From assembly GCA_022561735.1 (NCBI GenBank), contig JADFQR010000012.1, forward strand, positions 1 to 12,157: a stretch of 12,157 nt of DNA, written 5' to 3'. Origin of the DNA: Chloroflexota bacterium. GTDB taxonomy: Bacteria; Chloroflexota; Dehalococcoidia; UBA1151. The first letter of the stretch is position 1. Each line of letters opens with the position of its first letter. Below are positions 6,380-12,157 of this stretch, piece by piece. Under the pieces are notes generated by a model. It ran no database searches. It saw only the letters and a program-made list of their open reading frames with translations, and was not told the origin of the DNA. Both the position numbers and the translations under genes were made by a program.

Positions 6380-7285
6380 TTGCCTGAGATATTCCAGTTC
6401 GATTTCATGATCCGCGCGTTTATAGGCGGATCTATGGTCGCGATACTTGCGCCGGCGTTTGGCCTGTTCATCGTTTTGCGCCGTCTCTCGCTGATCGCCG
6501 ACACCCTGTCGCACGTCGCATTGATGGGAGTGGCGATAGGGTTTATTACGAATATCTACCCGACGTTTGTCGCGCTTATCGCGACCACATCGGCAGCGGC
6601 TGGAATAGAGCAGCTTCGGGCGCGTGGCCGGCTGCCGGGCGACGCGGCGCTGGCGGTCTTCCTTTACTCGGCACTTGCGATAGCGGTGATCGTGATAAGC
6701 AAGTCAGCGGGATTCAATGCAGATTTATTTGGCTACCTTTTCGGCACGGTTCTATCGATAAACGATCGCGACCTGTGGCTGATAGGCATCCTGCTGATAG
6801 TCGTGATCGTGTTCGTCATAGCGTTCTACTCCGAGCTGACACAGACCGCTTTTGACTCAGACCTGGCGCATGTGAGCGGCGTCCGGGTGAATGCGACGAA
6901 CCTGGCGCTCGCCGTTTTGACGGGAGCGACGGTCACCGCTTCCATGCGTGTCGTCGGCGTGCTGATGGTCGGCGCGCTGATCGTGATACCCGTCCTCGCA
7001 GCTTTGCGGCTGGCGCGCGGGTTCCGAACCGCCCTCATGCTGGCGGTCGGGTTCGGCCTGCTCAGCCTCTGGGTTGGCCTGATCGTCTCGTTTTATGCCG
7101 ACCTTGCCGCCGGCGGCGCCATCGTAATGACAACCGTTGCGATACTGGTATTCGCGGAGATCGTTGGGAGCGTGCTGGATCGACTCGGGGCTCGACGCGG
7201 TGCAGCGATGGCCGCCAGGGACACGGCCTCCGGTATCGAGGACGGAGGCCCGGGCGCGGGGCAGGGCGTCCCGGGTTCGGATTAG
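6380..7285 (+). CDS. znuB: Zinc ABC transporter permease
   Basis: A polytopic inner-membrane protein of about 300 residues in the ABC-3 (ZnuB/MntB) permease family. It forms the channel that receives metal from ZnuA. Seven or eight hydrophobic segments are visible. The family segment FIVLRRLSLIADTLSHVALMG (residues about 31-51) is well conserved, as is the ATVTASMRVVGVLMVGALIVIPV stretch near the middle. The start given is TTG 6380, three bases after the AGGTGA that ends znuC; ATG 6407 would remove nine residues and is a fair alternative. The last 30 or so residues are a Gly/Ala-rich, charged tail, probably cytoplasmic and disordered. It closes the operon and faces the PAP2 gene 31 bp away. 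Confidence 0.9.
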   Translation: MPEIFQFDFMIRAFIGGSMVAILAPAFGLFIVLRRLSLIADTLSHVALMGVAIGFITNIYPTFVALIATTSAAAGIEQLRARGRLPGDAALAVFLYSALAIAVIVISKSAGFNADLFGYLFGTVLSINDRDLWLIGILLIVVIVFVIAFYSELTQTAFDSDLAHVSGVRVNATNLALAVLTGATVTASMRVVGVLMVGALIVIPVLAALRLARGFRTALMLAVGFGLLSLWVGLIVSFYADLAAGGAIVMTTVAILVFAEIVGSVLDRLGARRGAAMAARDTASGIEDGGPGAGQGVPGSD

Positions 7286-7316
7286 GGCCGCGCCTGGCGG
7301 GGCCGCTCTCGCCGGA

Positions 7317-8087
7317 CTAAGCCACCCCGGGCAGCATCAATTCGCGTTGAAGCCGATAGCGCCGGATTTGCCGCTTGACCAGGAACATTAACGTCAGCGA
7401 AGACACCATAACCATTCCGCCGGCCACCGCGTCCAGAAAGTAGTGGTTGCCCGTGATGGTGATGGCGAACAGGGTCACCATCGGATACAGAAACCCGAGG
7501 ATCTTGAGCGGAACCCAGCGGAACTGCATAAACATGAACCCAAATATCAGGGTCCATGCGAAATGAAGACTCGGCATGGCGGCGAAAGCGTTGTAATACA
7601 CAGCCAGATCCCGGCTTGCGTAAAACGCCGGTCCGAACATGTCTATCGTGTCGTTTATTCCCGGCAGCATGCGCGGCGGCGCCAGCGGGAACAACATGAA
7701 CGTAACCAGCGCGACCACAAAGCTGATCAGAATGACGTTGCGGAAGTATCTGTAGCGTCCTCTATCGACGACGTACAGGATGATCGCTGTCGTGATGACG
7801 ATCGGGAAGAACGTGAAGATGTAGATCCAGTTGAAGAGCAACACCAGGCCAACGGCCGTGTTCATCACCCATTCTTGCCACACCGGTTCCCAGTAAAGGC
7901 CCAGGGTTTTCTCAAGGTTCACCACCCGCTCAGCGTTGTCAAACGCCACCGACACGTCCGTGAAGATCAGTTTGCGGGTGAACATGTAAGCGAAGTACGC
8001 GCCGACGACGAGCACAACTTCACGCATGTGTGGGAACGCTTTGCGGGCAAGACCCCTGTCAGACGGCCGGAGGGCCAGGTTGACCAT
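7317..8087 (-). CDS. PAP2/AUR1-like membrane phosphatase or phosphotransferase
   Basis: A polytopic membrane protein of 256 residues in the PAP2 superfamily, closest in style to the AUR1/inositolphosphoryl-ceramide-synthase branch. Three active-site blocks are visible: FPLAPPRMLPG (133-143), MPSLHFAW (171-178, with H175) and GNHYFLDAVAG (213-223, with H215 and D219). H215 would be the phospho-enzyme nucleophile. About six membrane segments are evident. It probably removes or transfers a phosphate or phospho-headgroup on a lipid at the membrane. The start is taken as ATG 8087, ten bases from GGAG; a TTG at 8093 lies closer but poorly spaced. It lies 142 bp downstream of the radical SAM gene on the same strand. 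Plain PA or undecaprenyl-pyrophosphate phosphatase activity is an alternative. Confidence 0.85.
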   Translation of the reverse strand: MVNLALRPSDRGLARKAFPHMREVVLVVGAYFAYMFTRKLIFTDVSVAFDNAERVVNLEKTLGLYWEPVWQEWVMNTAVGLVLLFNWIYIFTFFPIVITTAIILYVVDRGRYRYFRNVILISFVVALVTFMLFPLAPPRMLPGINDTIDMFGPAFYASRDLAVYYNAFAAMPSLHFAWTLIFGFMFMQFRWVPLKILGFLYPMVTLFAITITGNHYFLDAVAGGMVMVSSLTLMFLVKRQIRRYRLQRELMLPGVA

Positions 8088-8235
8088 GTTCAAGTCTCTC
8101 CGGCGGATGAACGCCGTTTGTCGTCATATCCCCGCGGCGGACAGCGGATTGACCACCGCCCGCTGAGGACCCGGATTACGGGTGAGATGCATCTAGGGGC
8201 TTTTCGATCTTGACCTCATTGCACCTGCCAGGAGT

Positions 8236-9642
8236 TTACCGCTTTCGCGCTACCTGCACTTCACGCGTGTCGGACGTTTGGGAAGGGGCCTCTTCATCCT
8301 GCGGCTCATGTGACCCGTTGACGGTCTCCAGGCGTCGCTCTCCACTGGCGCCGCCAGTTCCGATAATCGCCTTCCGCGTCAGCGGTCCTGTCTCCGCCAG
8401 CGGGGCCTTTGGATCCCCGCGCTGCCGTGCAACGTTTGCAGCGTCCCCACTTGCACCGTTCCGAGACGCCGCCATCGTCAGAATCGGCGACGGCGGCGTC
8501 GGGAATGTGACCGGGCCACGTGCGATACCGACGGCGGTCTCGGTGTAAACCGGGCACGTAAGGCATCCCGTTCTATGGTCCGGCGTGGTGCGTTTCTTGA
8601 ACAGGGCTCGAGAGGTCACATAGTTGCTGTTGTTTTTGATTTCCTGAACCGAGTTCACGTTGAGATCACCAAAATCATCGGTTTTATCGGTCAGGTAACA
8701 GCACGGGGCGAAACCGCCATCCCAGTTGACGACCGCCGTCCGCCACAGGCGCCAGCAGCGCGTGCCACCCTCCTTGAACGGCTTGTCGAAGGCGTTTCCG
8801 CGGAGGTACTCTGGCGTGTTCTGAGGCAACCATCTTTTGGCCGTCTCGTCGTTATCCTCGCCGTGCGGAAAATCGACCTTCTTGAATATGATCGAGTCGA
8901 CCCCGAGCTCCTTTGCGAGTTCCCGCGCTCCACCGATCTGATGCTCATTCTGGCGCATCACGATGAACTGCCACTCCAGGTATGGCGTGGTGTACCCGAG
9001 TTCCTTCTTCTTGCGCACCAGCAGCCGGATATTGTCCAGAACACGGTCCAGATGGCCGTTTACCCGATAGATCTCGTAGATTTCCTGGGTTATGCCATCC
9101 AGCGAGATGATCATCGTGTCCAGCCCGGACTTGATGATCATCTCCGCCTCTTTTTCGGTGAACGGTTTGTTCAGGTTGGAACTGATGATCGTGGCGATGC
9201 CTTTTTCATGGGCATACCCCACCATGTCGTGAATCCGCTTGTTGAGGAACGGCTCGCCCCAGCTGTAGAGGGTGAGCCACACGACATAGTTCTTTATCTG
9301 GTCGATCGTCTTCGTGTAGAGGTCGTAATGCATGACCCCTTTGTCACGCTTGATCGTTCCGAGCCCCGTGTGACACAGGGGACATTTGAGCTGGCAGATG
9401 TTGGTGGTATCGATTTCCCACTCGTAGGGTGTCCCACCGAGTCGCGAGAACCCGAACCTGAGCGCAACCTCCACCCGCAGGAGGTTGAACAGTTTTCTCC
9501 ATGAGAAGTAACGAAGGGCGAGATCAGACCTCTGCTGGCGCCGACCGTCCGCGACCGTGTCCGGAACGCCGCCGTTCGCCTGAAGGCGGGCTTCAGCGAA
9601 ATACAAGATCGGCTTCAATGCCGACAATAGTGGATTTACCAA
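8236..9642 (-). CDS. Radical SAM enzyme with SPASM domain
   Basis: A 468-residue radical SAM protein that uses a [4Fe-4S] cluster and S-adenosylmethionine to start radical chemistry. The cluster motif CxxxCxxC is C83-QLK-C87-PL-C90, preceded by EIDTTNI. The SAM-binding GE-type segment appears as LYSWGEPFLN, and IISLDG follows, as in the TIM-barrel core. A C-terminal SPASM/twitch region carries further cysteines: C296, C314, C315, C360 and C363. These could hold auxiliary clusters. About 75 residues precede the core. After residue 375 there is a tail of about 95 residues rich in P, A, G, R and T with no domain character. The start is TTG 9642 with AGGA six bases upstream. SPASM enzymes modify peptides, sugars or lipids; no precursor peptide is seen nearby, so the substrate is unknown. 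Confidence 0.88.
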   Translation of the reverse strand: MVNPLLSALKPILYFAEARLQANGGVPDTVADGRRQQRSDLALRYFSWRKLFNLLRVEVALRFGFSRLGGTPYEWEIDTTNICQLKCPLCHTGLGTIKRDKGVMHYDLYTKTIDQIKNYVVWLTLYSWGEPFLNKRIHDMVGYAHEKGIATIISSNLNKPFTEKEAEMIIKSGLDTMIISLDGITQEIYEIYRVNGHLDRVLDNIRLLVRKKKELGYTTPYLEWQFIVMRQNEHQIGGARELAKELGVDSIIFKKVDFPHGEDNDETAKRWLPQNTPEYLRGNAFDKPFKEGGTRCWRLWRTAVVNWDGGFAPCCYLTDKTDDFGDLNVNSVQEIKNNSNYVTSRALFKKRTTPDHRTGCLTCPVYTETAVGIARGPVTFPTPPSPILTMAASRNGASGDAANVARQRGDPKAPLAETGPLTRKAIIGTGGASGERRLETVNGSHEPQDEEAPSQTSDTREVQVARKR

Positions 9643-9823
9643 GAAGCATCCTGTCCGAACTCACCGCGACGGTCCGCATTCCCCGAAATACGTTCACGGG
9701 AGGCTAAACGCGCCGTGCGCAGAACGCAACTAGCCATCCCGGCTGAAACGACCTCAGCCTCCGCGTAACCGGGGGCATGATGAAGGACCGGCGCCGGACG
9801 GTGGATGCTGCCGCCGCGTCGTC

Positions 9824-9841
9824 GGGCCGCTCCACCGGCCC
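9824..9841 (-). other. Perfect hairpin downstream of the regulator gene
   Basis: GGGCCG and CGGCCC form a perfect six-base stem with a six-base loop, about 20 bases after the stop of the NarL-type gene. No U-tract follows, so it is not a standard intrinsic terminator. It may help 3-prime end formation. Confidence 0.3.
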
Positions 9842-9862
9842 ACCGGACAAGGCGGCCGAAGC

Positions 9863-10666
9863 TCAGGCGACTTTATCCTTCGCTGAGGTAAGTGCGTGGC
9901 CCGATTCAGAACGAACGAAGTACGTCGCCGCCAACACGCGCGGGTTCACGTCCGGGTTCTTTGAATGATCCAACCGCCGATACACCTCGTTGAGGTGGTA
10001 CTCAACAGTACGGACGGTGATCCCCAGGAGTTTCGCAATAGCTTCGTTACTGAGGCCGTTTACGACGAGACCCATCACTTCTCGCTGCTTATCGGTGAAC
10101 ACAAGGGCCGGACGAGCATTGCTCGCGCCGTTGACGTAGATCGGGTCGATGATGGTCGTTCCCGAGGCTGTGGCGAGGACGATTTGAACAAGGTCCATCG
10201 CTCCCTTGCACGTGTCTTTCAGGATGAACGACCAGCCCGGTCCATCGTCGAACACAGAGCAACTCAACTGCTGCGCGGCCCGGCGATCGGCAAGTATCAC
10301 GATGCCGGCGCGCGGCAATTCCTTTCGGATCGCACGCCCGATTTCGACCGGGCTGGAGTCCGCCGTGACCGGCGTATCGATCAACACCACATCCGGCATG
10401 AGGGTCAATGCGATATCGACGGTGTTTTTGATGTCTCCGGTAACTCCCACAGTCCGTATTTCAGGCACCTGCCCCATAAACAGCTCTAACAGATCGCCCT
10501 GCAACCGGTCGCTGTCAATGATGAGCATGTCGTACAACCCGGCCTGTGGAACGGGATCGAAAGCTGACGGTACGTCGCGTGATCTATCGGTATGTGTATC
10601 GTTCCCATTTGTCTGAACATTTAATGTTCCCGGGGCATTCGACGGATCTCGCCGGATAATCTGCAC
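9863..10666 (-). CDS. NarL/LuxR-type response regulator, atypical receiver
   Basis: A 267-residue transcription regulator. Residues 1-44 are a polar, unstructured extension. Residues about 45-165 resemble a receiver domain: acidic residues D51 and D53 (LIIDSD), possible phospho-acceptor D97 (VVLIDTPV) and K150 (FILKDT). The conserved switch threonine/serine region is replaced by ILADRR. Residues about 190-240 form the GerE/LuxR helix-turn-helix (TDKQREVM, then LSNEAIAKLLGITVRTVEYHL). The start is GTG 10666, supported by GGGAGGT ending four bases before it. The weak receiver could be phosphorylation-independent or bind a ligand. No kinase is nearby. An insertion sequence lies only about 58 bp upstream and may have removed or supplied its promoter. 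Confidence 0.86.
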   Translation of the reverse strand: MQIIRRDPSNAPGTLNVQTNGNDTHTDRSRDVPSAFDPVPQAGLYDMLIIDSDRLQGDLLELFMGQVPEIRTVGVTGDIKNTVDIALTLMPDVVLIDTPVTADSSPVEIGRAIRKELPRAGIVILADRRAAQQLSCSVFDDGPGWSFILKDTCKGAMDLVQIVLATASGTTIIDPIYVNGASNARPALVFTDKQREVMGLVVNGLSNEAIAKLLGITVRTVEYHLNEVYRRLDHSKNPDVNPRVLAATYFVRSESGHALTSAKDKVA

Positions 10667-10691
10667 GGCAACCTCCCGATTTAACGGTTAC

Positions 10692-10708
10692 CGGGGCAGA
10701 TTACCCCG
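10692..10708. other. Hairpin in the leader of the regulator gene
   Basis: CGGGG (10692-10696) and CCCCG (10704-10708) pair around a seven-base loop between the insertion sequence and the GTG start. It could be an operator or leader structure. Next to it TAACGGTTA is a small palindrome with a single central base. Confidence 0.3.
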
Positions 10709-10724
10709 TGATGTCCCGTGAACA

Positions 10725-10751
10725 AAGAGGTGGTCCCGCTTGTCTGGACAG
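10725..10751 (+). repeat. IS terminal inverted repeat, transposase 3-prime side
   Basis: This 27-base arm matches the reverse complement of 11984-12010 except for five central bases (CTTGT here, GAAAA there). It lies about 58 bp before the GTG start of the NarL-type gene. Confidence 0.8.
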
Positions 10752-10775
10752 CCGGGACCGGTTTGATAAGTGAAA

Positions 10776-11618
10776 TCACGCTGCGGTGAATTGCGCTGCC
10801 CGGTCTTCCGGCAGCGGTCTTGCGTAGAACTCATCCGGGGTCATCCCGCCAAGGCTGGAATGGGGCCGCCGGGAATTGTAGAACGCGAAGTATCGGCTGA
10901 TGCCGGCCCTGGCTTCTGACACCGATCCATATGCCCTCAGGTACACCTCCTCGTACTTGACGCTTCTCCATAGCCGCTCGACGAATACGTTGTCCCTCCA
11001 GCTGCCCTTGCCGTCCATGCTGATCGCGATCCCGTTATATTCCAGCAGGCCGGTAAAGGCCATGCTCGTGAACTGGCTCCCCTGGTCCGTGTTGAAGATA
11101 TCCGGCGCCGTGTGGTGCGCCAGCGCCTCCTCGACAGCCTCAATGCAGAACGCGGTGTCCATCGTGATCGAGAGCCGCCACGCCAGCACCTTCCTGCTGA
11201 ACCAGTCCATGACGGCCGCCAGGAACACAAAGCCCCTGGACATCGGTATGTAGGTGATGTCCATCGCCCACACCTGGCCGGGACGATTCACCGCCAGTCC
11301 ACGCAGCAGGTATGGATGAATCGGATGAGCGGGGTGCCGCTTGCTGGTGTTGGGTCTGCGGTACAACGCCTCGATGCCTATTCGCCGCATCAGCGTGGCG
11401 ATGTGTCTCCGTCCGTTGAAGAGACCCTCCCGCCGCAGCATGTCCCGCAACATCCGGCTGCCCGCGAAGGGGTGTTCAAGATGGATCTCGTCGATGCGGC
11501 GCATGAGACGGAGATCCCCACCGCTCACCGGCATGGGCCGGTAGTAGACGCTGGAACGGCTGATGCCGAGCGCCCTGGCCTGGCGGGTAACCGGCAGGGC
11601 GTGACGGGGATCGATCAT
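10776..11618 (-). CDS. IS3-family transposase OrfB (DDE integrase core)
   Basis: A 280-residue catalytic subunit with the rve/integrase core. The catalytic triad is D120 (VWAMDITYI), D178 ([10 protein letters not shown]) and E214 (VFVERLWRS), with exactly 35 residues between the second D and E, the DD35E spacing of IS3. The N-terminal HTH_21-like segment (residues about 40-90, [16 protein letters not shown] and [13 protein letters not shown]) is intact. The ATG overlaps the OrfA stop as ATGA, so OrfB may be made by reinitiation. The frame is also open upstream, which allows an OrfAB fusion of about 381 residues by -1 frameshifting at 11660-11666. The fusion is normally the active transposase. 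The stop lies inside a subterminal inverted motif. Confidence 0.92.
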   Translation of the reverse strand: MIDPRHALPVTRQARALGISRSSVYYRPMPVSGGDLRLMRRIDEIHLEHPFAGSRMLRDMLRREGLFNGRRHIATLMRRIGIEALYRRPNTSKRHPAHPIHPYLLRGLAVNRPGQVWAMDITYIPMSRGFVFLAAVMDWFSRKVLAWRLSITMDTAFCIEAVEEALAHHTAPDIFNTDQGSQFTSMAFTGLLEYNGIAISMDGKGSWRDNVFVERLWRSVKYEEVYLRAYGSVSEARAGISRYFAFYNSRRPHSSLGGMTPDEFYARPLPEDRAAQFTAA

Positions 11619-11920
11619 CGCCTTTCGCTCAACAGGCCGGCCCCCTTGAGCGCAGCTTCTAAAAAATCGTTCTCAAGGGCCAGCTCCCCGATCTTGGCGT
11701 GGAGGACCTTCAGGTCTACCGGCTTCTCGGCCGGACCAGACGCTGAGCCGAACACCTCCTCCGCACGCTCCAGGAGCTGCGTCTTCCACTGCGTGATCTG
11801 GTTCGGGTGCAGGTCGAACTGGGTGGCCAGCTCCGAAAGCGTCTTCTCGCCCCGGATAGCCACAAGCGCCACCCTCGCCTTGAACTTCGCCGAATGGTTA
11901 CGGCGTGGACGTCTGCTCAT
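11615..11920 (-). CDS. IS3-family transposase OrfA (HTH)
   Basis: A 101-residue DNA-binding protein with a helix-turn-helix of the HTH_Tnp_1 type ([20 protein letters not shown], then [12 protein letters not shown]). It ends in a leucine-rich coiled-coil segment ([24 protein letters not shown]) that mediates multimerisation. It recognises the IS ends and can regulate transposition. The ATG at 11920 is preceded by AGGAG with six bases between. The frameshift site lies near the end of the coiled coil, at codons 85-87. Confidence 0.92.
   Translation of the reverse strand: MSRRPRRNHSAKFKARVALVAIRGEKTLSELATQFDLHPNQITQWKTQLLERAEEVFGSASGPAEKPVDLKVLHAKIGELALENDFLEAALKGAGLLSERR
11660..11666 (-). promoter_or_regulatory. 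Programmed -1 frameshift site
   Basis: On the coding strand the heptamer T-TTT-TTA falls in the X-XXY-YYZ register of OrfA (codons GAT TTT TTA). A -1 slip places the ribosome in the OrfB frame, and no stop occurs before the OrfB ATG. The product would be 87 OrfA residues joined to 294 residues, about 381 in all. Confidence 0.7.
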
Positions 11921-11936
11921 CTCTCGCTCCTGACTC

Positions 11937-11958
11937 AGATGGCGTCATGGTGCCATCT
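11937..11958 (-). other. Hairpin upstream of OrfA
   Basis: AGATGGC and GCCATCT form a seven-base stem with an eight-base loop, ending six bases before the OrfA ribosome binding site. It may limit transposase made from outside read-through transcripts, as leader hairpins do in some IS elements; that role is inferred. Confidence 0.35.
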
Positions 11959-11983
11959 CCAGGCAGCGATTCCACTTATCCCA

Positions 11984-12010
11984 CTGTCCAGTTTTCCGGG
12001 ACCACCTCTT
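11984..12010 (-). repeat. IS terminal inverted repeat, transposase 5-prime side
   Basis: Partner of the repeat at 10725-10751. Directly after it begins the truncated second transposase copy. Confidence 0.8.
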
Positions 12011-12157
12011 ACTACCGGAACAGGCCGGTGAGCGGCGGGGACCTCCGTCTCATGCGCCGCATCGACGAGATCCATCTTGAGCACCCCTTCGCGGGCAGCC
12101 GGATGTTGCGGGACATGCTGCGGAGGGAGGGGTTCTTAAGCGGGCGGAGACACATCG
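12011..12157 (+). pseudogene. Truncated second copy of IS3 OrfB
   Basis: Read on the plus strand from the IS boundary, 49 codons match OrfB residues 25-73 of the neighbouring element at 44 of 49 positions (changes at 28, 29, 66, 67 and 68). About a dozen bases differ over 147. OrfA, the left IS end and the first 24 OrfB residues are missing. It therefore belongs to a related but distinct IS copy, inverted relative to the intact one. It continues past the window edge, so the 3-prime part may be complete. Confidence 0.85.

Larger units (their letters stand above)
10725..12010 (-). mobile_element. Complete IS3-family insertion sequence
   Basis: An element of about 1.28 kb bounded by 27-base inverted repeats (10725-10751 and 11984-12010) that match at 22 positions. 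The outer 14 bases AAGAGGTGGTCCCG and the inner CTGGACAG are identical. A subterminal motif GATAAGTGRAATC also recurs in inverted orientation (10765-10777 and 11968-11980). It carries the two overlapping transposase frames typical of IS3. IS3 ends usually begin 5-prime TG, so the true boundary may be 10731 and 12004; in that case the extra AAGAGG match would be outside the element. No direct target duplication is visible at either choice of boundary. The intact frames and ends suggest it is or recently was active. Confidence 0.85.

Noticed and set aside
7286..7316. Bidirectional terminator between znuB and the PAP2 gene
   Set aside because: The 31-bp gap is GC-rich but shows neither a clean stem nor a T-run on either strand.
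8169..8183. ACCCG/CGGGT hairpin in the gap between the radical SAM and PAP2 genes
   Set aside because: Only a five-base stem with no U-tract, so it does not support a terminator between the two genes.
7443..8213. Plus-strand frame of 256 codons rich in H, D, E and R
   Set aside because: Antisense of the PAP2 gene. The charged composition is the mirror of hydrophobic membrane codons.
8575..9504. Long open frame on the plus strand (309 codons)
   Set aside because: It is the antisense shadow of the radical SAM gene, whose motifs are unmistakable. GC-rich codon bias keeps the opposite frame open; the translation shows no family features.
11112..11933. Plus-strand frame of 273 codons across the insertion sequence
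   Set aside because: It runs antisense to both transposase frames, which carry DD35E and HTH motifs, and it has no recognisable domain.
1..12157. CRISPR array, tRNA or rRNA genes
   Set aside because: No regularly spaced repeats and no cloverleaf or rRNA-like sequence were seen on reading the window.

Overview
The window looks like one stretch of chromosome from a GC-rich bacterium. It has frequent TTG and GTG starts, ATGA gene overlaps and short intergenic gaps. A Chloroflexota-type host is my best guess, from the rhomboid-TPR fusion, the style of the zinc uptake cluster and the start-codon usage. It is a weak guess, because no rRNA or tRNA is present to anchor it. Every gene is assigned by reading motifs, not by a database search.

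Layout. 1-782: no convincing gene, only hairpins and one possible terminator. 783-2284 (+): two overlapping paralogous extended SDR (NAD-dependent epimerase/dehydratase-like) genes. The first has lost the usual catalytic residues; the second keeps them. 2289-2690 (-): a stand-alone response-regulator receiver domain, ending 4 bp from the SDR pair. 2983-4035 (+): a rhomboid intramembrane protease with a TPR-like tail. 4129-7285 (+): a Fur-family regulator (probably Zur), then a complete zinc-type ABC importer in the order binding protein, ATPase, permease (znuA, znuC, znuB). Two Fur-type palindromes sit here, one at the regulator promoter and one across the znuA start codon. A shorter third match lies upstream of the receiver-domain gene. 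7317-9642 (-): a PAP2/AUR1-like membrane phosphatase or phosphotransferase, and upstream of it a radical SAM/SPASM enzyme with a long low-complexity tail. 9863-10666 (-): a NarL/LuxR-type regulator with a weakly conserved receiver domain. 10725-12010 (-): a complete IS3-family insertion sequence, inserted just upstream of that regulator. 12011-12157 (+): a truncated, diverged, oppositely oriented piece of the same transposase, running off the window.

How it works together. The clearest functional unit is zinc homeostasis. The regulator should sense zinc and repress both itself and znuACB through matching TGATACT-N-AGTNTCA boxes. The importer captures metal at the cell surface (ZnuA lipoprotein), moves it through ZnuB and is powered by ZnuC. 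The SDR pair is probably one heteromeric or tandem enzyme system of unknown substrate. The PAP2 and radical SAM genes are co-directional and may act together on an envelope or lipid substrate, but the sequence does not prove this. The most unusual features are the degenerate/canonical SDR pair, the operator lying over a start codon, and the IS with a U-UUU-UUA slippery site abutting an inverted relic of its relative.
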